This document shows positions 44,692 to 52,626 of a stretch of DNA of 64,000 nt, piece by piece. The stretch comes from Halomonas sp. S3-1-1. GTDB lineage: Bacteria; Pseudomonadota; Gammaproteobacteria; Pseudomonadales; Halomonadaceae. The position numbers and the translations under genes are program-made. Below the pieces are notes generated by a model. The model saw only the letters and a program-made list of their open reading frames with translations, was not told the origin of the DNA and searched no databases. The first letter of the stretch is position 1, and every line of letters starts with the position of its first letter. The stretch lies in NCBI RefSeq assembly GCF_023757625.1, contig NZ_JALGBZ010000006.1, positions 181,228 to 245,227 of the forward strand, given 5' to 3'.

Positions 44692-45572
44692 GGCGTCTCT
44701 CCGGCGCGGGTCGTCGCCAGGTGCTCGCAAAGACGCCGCGCCCCTTCGACCAGTCGCGGCGTGGGCCGCTGAATAAGTGACGGCGGCACGAGGTAGAGGT
44801 GATCGTTTTGCACCGCGCGAAGCTCTAGGTAGCGGCTCCAGTGATCGAGCCAGTCGCGATTCTCCTCGCCCATGCCGCCGGCGACGATCACCGCCGGGTC
44901 GGCGGCGAGCACCGCCTCGTCGTCCAGACGCGGCACCAGCCGGTCGAGGTTGCCAAACACGTTGCGCCCGCCGCACAGGCGAATCACCTGGCCAATCAGG
45001 TGCGCGTCGTTGACGCTCATCAGCGGTGAATCCCACACCTGGTAGAAGGTATCGACCGGCGCTTCTCCCGCGTACTGCGCCTCGAGCGCGGCCATGTCGC
45101 GAACGAAATTATCGGCCACGCGGCGCCCTTGTGCTTCGGTGCCGGCAAGCGCAGCCAAGCGCTCGATGGCGCTGGCCACGCCGTCGACGCTGCGCGGCTC
45201 GATATAAAACACCGCCATGCCGAGCGCTTGTAGCGTTTCGAGCTGCTCGGCGGGGTTGCCGGTCACCCAGCCGATGGCCAGATCCGGCTCTAACGCCACC
45301 AGCGCTTCCAGATCCAGCCGGGTATGGCTGCCCACGGACTCAATCTCTTTCGCCTCGGGCGGGTAGTCGCTGAACGAGACCACGGCGACGACCTGCTCAC
45401 CCGCACCGGCGGCGAAAGCCAGCTCCGTCGCCCCCGGTGACAGCGCGGCGATGCGCTCAGCGGGCGCGCTCAGGCAGACCTCGCGGTCCAGGTCGTCGAG
45501 CGCACACACCTCGGCCCGAGCGGCGCTAACGCAAAGCGCCGCCGTAAGGCCTACAAGCCATTTACTGACCAA
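44688..45572 (-). CDS. btuF: Periplasmic cobalamin-binding protein
   Basis: A 294-residue exported protein with a signal peptide ending SAARA-EV. The BtuF/class III binding-protein fold is shown by RIAALSPGATELAFAAGAGEQVVAVVSFSDYPPEAKEIESVG, LDLEALVALEPDLAIGW and the late LRAVQNDHLYLVPPSLIQRPTPRLVEGARRLCEHL. It delivers cobalamin from BtuB to BtuCD. It overlaps btuB by 11 bp. Confidence 0.9.
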   Translation of the reverse strand: MVSKWLVGLTAALCVSAARAEVCALDDLDREVCLSAPAERIAALSPGATELAFAAGAGEQVVAVVSFSDYPPEAKEIESVGSHTRLDLEALVALEPDLAIGWVTGNPAEQLETLQALGMAVFYIEPRSVDGVASAIERLAALAGTEAQGRRVADNFVRDMAALEAQYAGEAPVDTFYQVWDSPLMSVNDAHLIGQVIRLCGGRNVFGNLDRLVPRLDDEAVLAADPAVIVAGGMGEENRDWLDHWSRYLELRAVQNDHLYLVPPSLIQRPTPRLVEGARRLCEHLATTRAGETP

Positions 45573-47367
45573 AGTTGACGCTCAAAAACGCCGCGCGGCC
45601 GGCGTTGATGTAGTCGGCACCGTCGAAGGAGCGCGTGGTGACGTAGTCCTGGTCCAGCGCGTTCTCCAGCGTCACCCGCGCGGTCCACATGGGCGCGAAC
45701 TGCCAGCCGGCGCGCAGGTTGACCAGCCCGTAGCCGGCCAGGCGATTCTCGTTGGCTGCATCGCGGTAGCGGTGGTTCTGGGCGATCCAGGAGCCGCCGA
45801 CCGAGTACTCGCCGAGCTCCCGGTCCACGTCCAGACGCAGGCTCTGGGTGACGCGGTTGGTAAGCCGGTTGCCGGTGGCGCGGTTTTCCGGGTCGGTGTA
45901 GGTGAGCGCGGCGGCCAGCGTCCAGCCGCCCTGCTCCAAGCCGCCGGAAAGCTCGGCGCCGCGAATGCGCGAGGTGGGCACGTTGAACTGCTCGCCCTGG
46001 CCGGCGATCAGGTTGTCGATATCGGTCTGGTAGAACGCGGCGTCCCAGAAAAGGTTCGCGTACTGCCCGCGCGCGCCGATTTCAAAGGTCTCGGATGTCT
46101 CGGAGTCGAGGTCCGGGTTGCCGAAATCCGGGTAGTAAAGCTGGTTATAGGTCGGCGCGTTGAAGGCGGTGCCAAAACTTGCCCGCAGGGTGTGGTGGGC
46201 GTCGAGATCGAAACCGAGTGCCACACTTCCGGTCACCTCGTCGCCGTAGCTTTCGTTGTGATCGAAGCGGGCGCTGGTTTGAAGTGTAAAGGGCGCGAAG
46301 TCGAACAGCGCCTGAGTAAAGGCGGCGGTATTGTCGCGGCTCGTCTCATCGTAATCGACGGTGCTGTCGATGCGGTCTTCGCTCTGCTCGACGCCCGCGA
46401 TGAATTCGTGCATGCCGACGCTAAAGGTGTTCTGCCAGCGCGCGGTGCGAATGTTCGTGTCGAAGGTGGAGTCGCCGAACTCGTCGACGTTGTCGCTCTC
46501 GTCGCGAGCCTCGGAAAGCGTCAAGCGCGAGCGCCAGCCCTCGACCACCGGGGTATCGACGTAAACACCGGCGACCTGCTGGACGAAGTCGTTCTCGCCG
46601 CCGTCGTACTCGTTATTGCCGCGCGCACGCAGCGCCAGCGCGCCGGCCTCGACGCCGCTATCAAAGACGTGGGACACGCGGGCCAGCGCCGTCGTGTTGT
46701 CATAGCCCTTGTCCTCGCCACCTCGGCGCACCGGCTCGCCGTCGGTGTTGAAGTGGCTGGCCGCGAAGCTGTAGCGAGTGCCGCCCTCGACCCCGCTGAG
46801 CCCCGCGCTTGCCCGCGCCGTGCCGAAGGAGCCGCCGCCAAACGAAAGCCGGGGCTGCGGGCCATTGCCTTCATCCGGGGCGTGGGTGAAAAGCTGCACC
46901 ACGCCGCCGATGGCGTCCGCCCCGTACAGACTGCCGCGCGGCCCGCGCACGATTTCAGCGCGCTCGAACAGGCGCGGGTCGAGGCTACCCCAGGCCGCGC
47001 CGCCGCTGGTGGCCGAGCGCAGGCGAATGCCGTCGATCAAGAGCACGTTTTGCGCGCTTCCGGTGCCGCGAAGATACACGCTCGCATTCTTGCCGAAGCT
47101 TCCGTTGCTGGAAACGTCCACGCCCGGCTGGCCACGTAAAAGGTCCGTGACGCTCGTTGGGTCCTGGCGGCGAAAGGCGGCTTCATCGAGCACGGTGACC
47201 GAGGAGAGGCTTTGATTGGCGGTGCGCGGGGCCAGTGTGGCGGTGACCACCACCGGGTCGAGATCGGAGGCTATTGGGGTCGTCGCCGCTGTGGTCTGGG
47301 CGTGAACCGCCAGCGGCAGCGTGGCGAGCGCGAAAGCGCCAAGCCGCGGGAAGAGCGCGTAAGGCAT
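45562..47367 (-). CDS. btuB: TonB-dependent vitamin B12 receptor
   Basis: A 601-residue outer-membrane receptor. The signal peptide (LGAFALATLPLAVHA-QT) is followed by a TonB box-like segment (DPVVVTATL), the plug domain (SVTVLDEAAFRRQDPTSVTDLLRGQPGVDVSSNG, RIRSATSGGAAWGSLDP) and a 22-strand beta barrel ending in the terminal FLSVNFGQ. The ATG at 47367 gives the usual signal peptide. It is the first gene after the cobalamin riboswitch. Confidence 0.9.
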   Translation of the reverse strand: MPYALFPRLGAFALATLPLAVHAQTTAATTPIASDLDPVVVTATLAPRTANQSLSSVTVLDEAAFRRQDPTSVTDLLRGQPGVDVSSNGSFGKNASVYLRGTGSAQNVLLIDGIRLRSATSGGAAWGSLDPRLFERAEIVRGPRGSLYGADAIGGVVQLFTHAPDEGNGPQPRLSFGGGSFGTARASAGLSGVEGGTRYSFAASHFNTDGEPVRRGGEDKGYDNTTALARVSHVFDSGVEAGALALRARGNNEYDGGENDFVQQVAGVYVDTPVVEGWRSRLTLSEARDESDNVDEFGDSTFDTNIRTARWQNTFSVGMHEFIAGVEQSEDRIDSTVDYDETSRDNTAAFTQALFDFAPFTLQTSARFDHNESYGDEVTGSVALGFDLDAHHTLRASFGTAFNAPTYNQLYYPDFGNPDLDSETSETFEIGARGQYANLFWDAAFYQTDIDNLIAGQGEQFNVPTSRIRGAELSGGLEQGGWTLAAALTYTDPENRATGNRLTNRVTQSLRLDVDRELGEYSVGGSWIAQNHRYRDAANENRLAGYGLVNLRAGWQFAPMWTARVTLENALDQDYVTTRSFDGADYINAGRAAFLSVNFGQ

Positions 47368-47534
47368 GAGAAGTCCCTTGCTGGCCGTGCTCACCCGCAC
47401 AGCCGGTTTTTATGGCCAGTTGCGGTGACGTCAAGGGAAAATAGCGGAAACGCGCGTCCGTATCGGCCCTGAGCACGCCCTCCGCGTCTCGGCAGTAAAG
47501 GCGCTGAAACATCGTTTTCAGTCACCTTGCGCTT

Positions 47535-47713
47535 TCGGGCCGGTCTCCGGGCTGACGAGCGAAAGACGCGCAAAGCGTCTTTAAAACGGCGGCCTTCCCA
47601 TATCGCGCGCGACACAGTGGCGTAATGGCCGTTCTTGACTCGATTACCGTTGCGGGGGCAGCGCTGGAATGGACACCAGCTTCCCGTTTAACCGACGCAA
47701 GGTCGGCACCCAA
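47535..47713 (-). ncRNA. Cobalamin riboswitch
   Basis: On the minus strand the conserved elements occur in order: GGGTGCCGACC (P1/P2 start), TTAAACGGGAAGCTGGTG, the B12 box region CAGCGCTGCCCCCGCAACGG (47647-47666), GGGAAGGCC and the closing GTCAGCCCGGAGACCGGCC. This is the full AdoCbl-type core. It lies 168 bp upstream of btuB and should reduce expression of the btu-cob operon when cobalamin is plentiful, by termination or by hiding the btuB ribosome-binding site. Confidence 0.95.
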
Positions 47714-47748
47714 AAGTGAGCGTAAACTAGCAAGCCGTCAGGGCCAGG

Positions 47749-48216
47749 TCAATCGCACTCGGCCAGGCTCGACGGGGCGCTTATGGGCGCGCCAAGGCGC
47801 TGCACCAGGCCGTGGCGCACGTACCAGACTCGCTCGGCATGCTGGGCGGCGTCCTGGCTGAACCAGCCGTTGAGATCGCGAAGCCGGCGCTCTTCGCGCG
47901 CCATGGGCACCAGGCCCCGGCCGACCTCGCTCATGATCAGCACGATCGTGGCGTTGCACGCCCTGGCGGCGCGGCAAAGCGCGGCCAGATCCTCGCGCCA
48001 CTGGGCGCGCAGACGGTCGCTGTCGGTTTCACGGGCGCCGTCGCGGGCCACCCAGTCGAGCACGCCGTTAATCACCAGCGGCGTATCGGGAATCAAAATC
48101 GAGTGGCAGTCGGCCAGCCGCTGGCCCGGGGCGAGCGTCCACCAGGCCGCGTTTTGAAAGCGCGTTTTTACGGCGTCGCGCTTGCCTGCGCGGGCACCGC
48201 CGATGAAAAGCTGCAT
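47749..48216 (-). CDS. CobU-family paralogue with degenerate P-loop
   Basis: A 155-residue protein related to adenosylcobinamide kinase/guanylyltransferase. The P-loop reads FIGGARAGKRDAV, with Arg in place of the Walker A Ser/Thr. The RHRxxR segment that carries the guanylylated His in CobU is absent. The C-terminal block MSEVGRGLVPMAREERRLRDLNGWF, which CobU uses for dimer/trimer packing and GTP handling, is well kept. It is unlikely to be an active kinase by itself. The ATG at 48216 follows AAGGAG; it overlaps cobC by 49 bp. It ends 36 bp before the riboswitch. Confidence 0.75.
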   Translation of the reverse strand: MQLFIGGARAGKRDAVKTRFQNAAWWTLAPGQRLADCHSILIPDTPLVINGVLDWVARDGARETDSDRLRAQWREDLAALCRAARACNATIVLIMSEVGRGLVPMAREERRLRDLNGWFSQDAAQHAERVWYVRHGLVQRLGAPISAPSSLAECD

Positions 48217-48812
48217 TGCCACTCTCCTTCTCTAGCGCGATGGGTCAGGTTCAGGCGCCGGCCGGTGGCCTGGGTCACCGTGGCCTCCCAGAAATCCACG
48301 GTTTCAAAACGCCGCCTCAGTTCGCGAATCACGCCGCCATGGGTGACGGCCAGCACGCGCCGGTGGCCAAGGGCTCGGGCGTTGTCGGCGAGCGTCGAAA
48401 GCCAGCCGTCCAGGCGCGCGCGCAGATCACCGGCAGATTCGCCGCCGGGGATTTTAAGCTCTCCGACGCTATCAATCCATGCCCGGTAGCCCGGATTCTC
48501 CTTGAGTTCGTCGTAGACCTTGCCTTCGTACTCGCCGAAATCGAGCTCGCGAAGCCTGGACTCCAGATAAACACTCGCCGGCGTAGCGCTGGGCTTTGCC
48601 CACTCGAGCGTTTGGCGGCAGCGGGTCAGATCGCTTGCGTAGATCGCATCGAAATGTTCATCCTTTAACGCCGCCTTGAGCGCGTTGAGCCCCGGCTCGG
48701 CGTCGGGAAACAAAAGCTCGATATCGCGCTGGCCCTGGTAGCGCCGCTCGAGATTCCAGGCCGTCACGCCGTGGCGAACCACCACCAGCTCCACATCAAG
48801 ATCACTAGCCAA
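48168..48812 (-). CDS. cobC: Alpha-ribazole phosphatase-like histidine phosphatase
   Basis: A 214-residue histidine phosphatase of the phosphoglycerate-mutase fold. The catalytic RHG motif is in VVVRHGVTAWNLERRYQGQRD, with SDLTRCRQTLEWA, RELDFGEYEGKVYDEL and the second His in LAVTHGGVIRELRRRF. In the cobalamin cluster it should remove phosphate from alpha-ribazole phosphate or cobalamin phosphate. The start is TTG 48812, seven bases after AAGGAG; it overlaps cobS by 49 bp. Confidence 0.85.
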   Translation of the reverse strand: MASDLDVELVVVRHGVTAWNLERRYQGQRDIELLFPDAEPGLNALKAALKDEHFDAIYASDLTRCRQTLEWAKPSATPASVYLESRLRELDFGEYEGKVYDELKENPGYRAWIDSVGELKIPGGESAGDLRARLDGWLSTLADNARALGHRRVLAVTHGGVIRELRRRFETVDFWEATVTQATGRRLNLTHRAREGEWQCSFSSAVPAQASATP

Positions 48813-49525
48813 AGCTCGACTCCTTCTATTAACGCCCCAATCATGTCGCCGTTGATGCCCTTGAAGGCGCGAAGCACCCCGGCGCGAAACAGCGCGGTGA
48901 ACAAAAGCGCCCCGGCAAGCCAGGCAAGCAAGGGCGGATAAAAAAACGCCACGCACAGAAGCGGCACCAGCGAAAGCGCCACGTCACGCGGGGTCAGCGA
49001 GCGCTTGAACGCGTAGGCAAGCCCGCTTGGCTGGGCACAGGGGCTCAGCACCAGCAGGGCGGCGCCGGCGAAACGGGCAAGCGCCGGCACGATCAACAGC
49101 CAAAGCGCGGGCGCGCCGATATCAACCAGCGCCCAGAGCAGCACCGCCTTCCAGGCGAGCAGGAAAAACAGCGCCAGTATCCCGAAGCTGCCCACCTGGG
49201 GGTCCTTCATGATCTCAAAACGCCGCTCCAGCGGCTGGTTGCTGCCGAGGGCATCGGCCAGGTCCATCGCGCCGTCCAGGTGCAGGCCGCCGCCCAGCGC
49301 CACCCACAGGCTCAACAGCGCAAGGGCGGCAATCGGTGCGGGCATCGCGAGCGCGTCGAGCGCAAGCGCAGCAAGCCACAGCAGCGCGCCGATGAACAGC
49401 CCGACCACCGGATAGGCGCGCAGCGTCCAGCGCCGGGTGGCGGCGTTCCAGGGGCACTCGATGGGTAGCGGCACGCGGGTCAAGAACTGAAAGGCCAGCA
49501 CGGTACCGAACAGAGCATTCTTCAC
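48764..49525 (-). CDS. cobS: Adenosylcobinamide-GDP ribazoletransferase (cobalamin synthase)
   Basis: A 253-residue multi-span inner-membrane enzyme that joins AdoCbi-GDP to alpha-ribazole (phosphate). Conserved parts are LTRVPLPIECPWN near the start, LWVALGGGLHLDGAMDLADALGSN with the Asp-rich site, FEIMKDPQVGSFGILALFFLLAWKAVLL and GDMIGALIEGVELWL near the C-terminus. It overlaps cobU by 4 bp. Confidence 0.93.
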   Translation of the reverse strand: MKNALFGTVLAFQFLTRVPLPIECPWNAATRRWTLRAYPVVGLFIGALLWLAALALDALAMPAPIAALALLSLWVALGGGLHLDGAMDLADALGSNQPLERRFEIMKDPQVGSFGILALFFLLAWKAVLLWALVDIGAPALWLLIVPALARFAGAALLVLSPCAQPSGLAYAFKRSLTPRDVALSLVPLLCVAFFYPPLLAWLAGALLFTALFRAGVLRAFKGINGDMIGALIEGVELWLVILMWSWWWFATA

Positions 49526-50112
49526 GGCGATGGCTCTTCGCTGTTTCGGGACGGGGTATCGGAATTGGGGGAAAGGTCGAGATCAACCTTCCACTCGACG
49601 GCGCACCCGGCGACCACTTCGATCACCGAGTCCGCTTCCTGGGCCAACAGCCGGTGCAGGCGCTGCAAAAACGTGACGAAGCGCCAGACCCCGGGGTCCG
49701 ACGGCAGCGGCGCTTCGTTAAGATCGTTGGAAACGATGACCAGGTGCAGGCCTCGATCACGGGCATCGCCGAGCAGCTTTTTTAGGCAGCGCACCCCCTC
49801 CCGTTCGGCCTCGGCCGGCTCGAACGCCTGGCCAAACAATAGCTGGCTCGCCCAGAGGGTGAGGCAGTCGATCAGCACGGCCTGGCCGTCGGGTACAGAA
49901 GCGACCGCTTCGTCCGGGTAGAGCGGCGCCTCAAGCGTGACCCAGCGGCCGTCACGGCGGGCCCGGTGGCGCGCGGCGCGCGCGCTCATCTCGGCATCGT
50001 TTTGACGGGCGGTGGCCACGTAAAAGCAGCGCTCGCGCGCTTTTGCCAGCGTCAGCGCTTCGGCCAGTTGAGACTTTCCCGAGCGTGCGCCGCCGCTGAC
50101 GAACACGATCAT
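49522..50112 (-). CDS. cobU: Adenosylcobinamide kinase / guanylyltransferase
   Basis: A 196-residue CobU/CobP enzyme. The P-loop VSGGARSGKSQLAEALT is intact, and RHRARRDGRWVTLEAPL carries the guanylylated His. LIDCLTLWASQLL is the Walker B-like strand. The usual SNEVGxGIVP motif is replaced by SNDLNEAPLPSDPGV, so the C-terminal part is divergent, the reverse of what is seen in the paralogue at 47749. It converts adenosylcobinamide to its phosphate and then to AdoCbi-GDP. Confidence 0.88.
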   Translation of the reverse strand: MIVFVSGGARSGKSQLAEALTLAKARERCFYVATARQNDAEMSARAARHRARRDGRWVTLEAPLYPDEAVASVPDGQAVLIDCLTLWASQLLFGQAFEPAEAEREGVRCLKKLLGDARDRGLHLVIVSNDLNEAPLPSDPGVWRFVTFLQRLHRLLAQEADSVIEVVAGCAVEWKVDLDLSPNSDTPSRNSEEPSP

Positions 50113-50146
50113 CGAACGCTCGAGCGAGAAAATGAGATGACGTTAC

Positions 50147-50173
50147 ACGGCATTGGCCTTTGCCAAGTGCCGT
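50147..50173. other. Hairpin between cbiB and cobU
   Basis: ACGGCATTGGC and GCCAAgTGCCGT pair around a CTTT loop with one bulge, in the 82-bp gap between the cbiB stop and the cobU start. No T run follows in the direction of transcription (minus), so it may be a weak attenuator or RNA-processing site within the operon. Confidence 0.4.
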
Positions 50174-50194
50174 CTGCCGGCTTTTTTGGGCTTA

Positions 50195-51163
50195 TCACAC
50201 CGCCTCTCCTGCCATGCCAAGCGCGATCATCATGAGTAAAAAAAGCCCCCAGGCTGCGTGCATCAGGCCAATGGTGATATCGATGTGGCGCGCCTCGAGC
50301 GCGACGCGCCCCGGCCCTAGCATTGCGCGGTGCGAAAGCTCGCCGCCGTAGACGTTCTCGCCGCCGAGTTTCACGCCCATTAGCCAGGCCACCATCGCCT
50401 CCGGCCAGCCGGCGTTGGGACTGGGGTGGCGCGGCGCTTGGCGCCGGGTATGGGTAAAGGCACCGGCCACCGCCAGCGGCTCGCGCCCTAAGGCATTCCA
50501 AAGCGCCCCCGCCGCCCAAAGACACACGGCAGTGAGCCGCGCCGGCAGCCAGTTGGCGATGTCGTCGAGTTTTGCCGAGGCGTAGCCAAAATCCGCGAAG
50601 CGGGCATTTTTGTAGCCCACCATCGAGTCCAGCGTGTTCACCGCCTTGTAAGCCAGCGCCAGCGGCGCGCCGCCGATCAGCGCGAAAAACAGCGGCGAGG
50701 TGATGCCATCGACGGTGTTCTCCGCCACGGTTTCGACCGCGCCGCGGGCGATCTCAGGCTCGTTTAGCGTGGCGGTATCGCGCCCGACCACCCGCGACAG
50801 CGCCTCTCGCGCCGCCTCGAGATCCCCCTTAACAAGCGGTGCGGCGATGGCTCTGCCCGCGTCCGCCAGCCCCTTGATGGCAAGCGTGGTGGCCAGTAGC
50901 CAAAGCTCGGCCGCGACCTTCAGCCAAGGATGCACCATGCTCAGCCAATTGAGAAGAAGCGTTGCGAGCCAAAACGTGCCGGCGACCACCAGAAGCGTCA
51001 AAAGCGCGCCTTTGAGCCGCCGCGCGCGCTGCCCACCGCGGTTGAGCCGCACCTCCAACCATGTGATCACTCGGCCCATGCCGACCACCGGGTGCGGCAG
51101 CCAGCGCGGGTCGCCCACGATCAGGTCGATCGCCACCGCCAGCAGTATGAGCGTCACGCCCAC
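50195..51163 (-). CDS. cbiB: Adenosylcobinamide-phosphate synthase CbiB/CobD
   Basis: A 322-residue inner-membrane protein that attaches aminopropanol (phosphate) to adenosylcobyric acid. Conserved segments are AIDLIVGDPRWLPHPVVGMGRVITWLE, SRVVGRDTATLNEPEIARGAVETVAENTVDGITSPLFFALIGG, NTLDSMVGYKNARFADFGYASAKLDDIANWLPARL and ENVYGGELSHRAMLGPG. Its start shares one base with the cobT stop. Confidence 0.94.
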   Translation of the reverse strand: MGVTLILLAVAIDLIVGDPRWLPHPVVGMGRVITWLEVRLNRGGQRARRLKGALLTLLVVAGTFWLATLLLNWLSMVHPWLKVAAELWLLATTLAIKGLADAGRAIAAPLVKGDLEAAREALSRVVGRDTATLNEPEIARGAVETVAENTVDGITSPLFFALIGGAPLALAYKAVNTLDSMVGYKNARFADFGYASAKLDDIANWLPARLTAVCLWAAGALWNALGREPLAVAGAFTHTRRQAPRHPSPNAGWPEAMVAWLMGVKLGGENVYGGELSHRAMLGPGRVALEARHIDITIGLMHAAWGLFLLMMIALGMAGEAV

Positions 51164-52197
51164 TAGCGTGTCACCCCGGCATTCTCGAAGGTGGCCATCT
51201 CGGTGATCATCGCGCAGGCGGCTTTCAACAGCGGGAAAGCAAGCGCGGCGCCGCTGCCCTCGCCCAGACGCATGTCGAGTTCGAGCAGCGGGGTCGCGGC
51301 GAGCGCCTCGAGCGCCACGGCGTGGCCGGGCTCGGCGGAGCGGTGGCTGAAAATCAGAACCTCGCGCACCGGCGGGCAGAGCCGCACCGCCGCCAGCGCC
51401 GCCACTGAAGCAATGAAGCCGTCGACCACTACCGGCAGGCGGCGCTCGGCGCTTGCCAGCATCGCCCCGGCCATGGCGGCAAGCTCGAACCCGCCAACGG
51501 AGGCAAGCACCGCCAGCGGCTCGCTTCCGGGGGCACGCGCTACAAGGGCTTTTTCGATCACGTCGATTTTATGCGCCAGACGCTGCTCGACAACGCCGGT
51601 CCCGGCGCCCACCAGCGGGCCGACGGGCCGGTTCAACAATGCTGCCAGCACGGCGCTGCTGGCGGTGGTGTTGGCGATGCCCATTTCTCCTAAAATCAGG
51701 CTCTTGCAGCCGGCATTAGCGGCCCGCTCGACGGCTTCAATACCTACCCTAAGGGCCTGATCGAGCTCGGCGGCGCTCATTGCGTTTTCGCGGGCGAAGT
51801 TGCGCGTACCGCGGCGCACTTTAGCGTCCACCACGCCCTCGGCGCGGACATCGCTCGCCACGCCCACATCGACCACCTCGATACGCGCCTCGATCTGGCG
51901 GGCGAACACGTTGATCGCCGCCCCACCCTTGGCGAAGTTGGCGACCATCTGCGCGGTCACTTCCTGAGGGAAGGCGGAGACGCCCTCCTCGGCCACGCCG
52001 TGGTCGGCGGCGAAAACGACGATGCCGGGCGGGTCGACGTTTGGCGTGAGCGTGCCGGTGATATGACAAAGCGACACCGCTAGGTCTTCTAACCGGCCAA
52101 GGCTTCCCGGCGGCTTGGTCAATGTGTCGAGATAGGCTCGCGCGCGCGTTTGAAAGGCGGTATCGAAAGGCGTGATACGCGAAAAGTCGCGGGGCAT
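51163..52197 (-). CDS. cobT: Nicotinate-nucleotide:dimethylbenzimidazole phosphoribosyltransferase
   Basis: A 344-residue enzyme that makes alpha-ribazole phosphate from dimethylbenzimidazole and nicotinate mononucleotide. It has LTKPPGSLGRLEDLAVSLCHITG, VVFAADHGVAEEGVSAFPQEVTAQMVANFAKGGAAINVFARQ, LGEMGIANTTASSAVLAAL, ASVGGFELAAMAGAML and RLGEGSGAALAFPLLKAAC. The catalytic Glu is in LGEGSGAA. The ATG at 52197 is used. It appears to be the first gene of this operon, without a riboswitch of its own. Confidence 0.94.
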   Translation of the reverse strand: MPRDFSRITPFDTAFQTRARAYLDTLTKPPGSLGRLEDLAVSLCHITGTLTPNVDPPGIVVFAADHGVAEEGVSAFPQEVTAQMVANFAKGGAAINVFARQIEARIEVVDVGVASDVRAEGVVDAKVRRGTRNFARENAMSAAELDQALRVGIEAVERAANAGCKSLILGEMGIANTTASSAVLAALLNRPVGPLVGAGTGVVEQRLAHKIDVIEKALVARAPGSEPLAVLASVGGFELAAMAGAMLASAERRLPVVVDGFIASVAALAAVRLCPPVREVLIFSHRSAEPGHAVALEALAATPLLELDMRLGEGSGAALAFPLLKAACAMITEMATFENAGVTR

Positions 52198-52337
52198 GTC
52201 AGGCTCCGAAAGCAGTGAATAAAACGAGCGCGTGGATAAGACCAACAGGCAATCGGCAAGCCAGCGGCCGCCGCTGGGCCATGGTAACAAAGCCCGGCGG
52301 CGCTGGCGCCTGTTCCGGATGTGACCATTGGGCTTTG

Positions 52338-52449
52338 GGTTCCGATCTGCCCTTCACCTTCGCCGCCCTTTTGGGCATGCTGAACCTTTCGAGCATGCTG
52401 ATGAAAAACGCCATCGTGCTAGCCGACAGCCGGATCGGCGAGCGCAAGG
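52338..52449 (+). pseudogene. Relic of an RND-family efflux pump gene
   Basis: A plus-strand stretch reads LPFTFAALLGMLNLSSMLMKNAIVLAD, which closely matches the membrane segment around the conserved GMLIKNAIVLVDE part of AcrB-type RND transporters. Neither the sequence before nor after it continues as an RND protein, so it is a fragment of about 35 codons left from a deleted gene, between divergent cobT and edd. Confidence 0.6.
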
Positions 52450-52576
52450 TACGCTTCATCACTCTTTGCATCCGGCGCGGCGGGCGATTCAGTAGGAAAG
52501 TTACCAAAATAGCGCCGCAAATCTGCGCCAAAAGGTTTAATGCCGCTCGATGGCGGCTTAAACTGGCCGCAAAGCA

Positions 52577-52591
52577 TGTAAAATAACTACA
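52577..52591. promoter_or_regulatory. HexR-like operator upstream of edd
   Basis: TGTAAAATAACTACA fits the HexR palindrome TGTAN7TACA and lies 36 bp before the edd start. HexR represses glucose-catabolism genes until its effector, 2-keto-3-deoxy-6-phosphogluconate, binds. A near copy is found before zwf. hexR itself is not in the window. Confidence 0.7.
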
Positions 52592-52626
52592 TAGCATGCC
52601 CTGACTAACGCCTAGCCGAGGTTTCC

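Noticed and set aside
47749..48216. Calling the riboswitch-proximal CobU-like gene a second active cobinamide kinase
   Set aside because: The Walker A Ser/Thr is replaced by Arg and the guanylylated-His segment is absent, so independent activity is unlikely.
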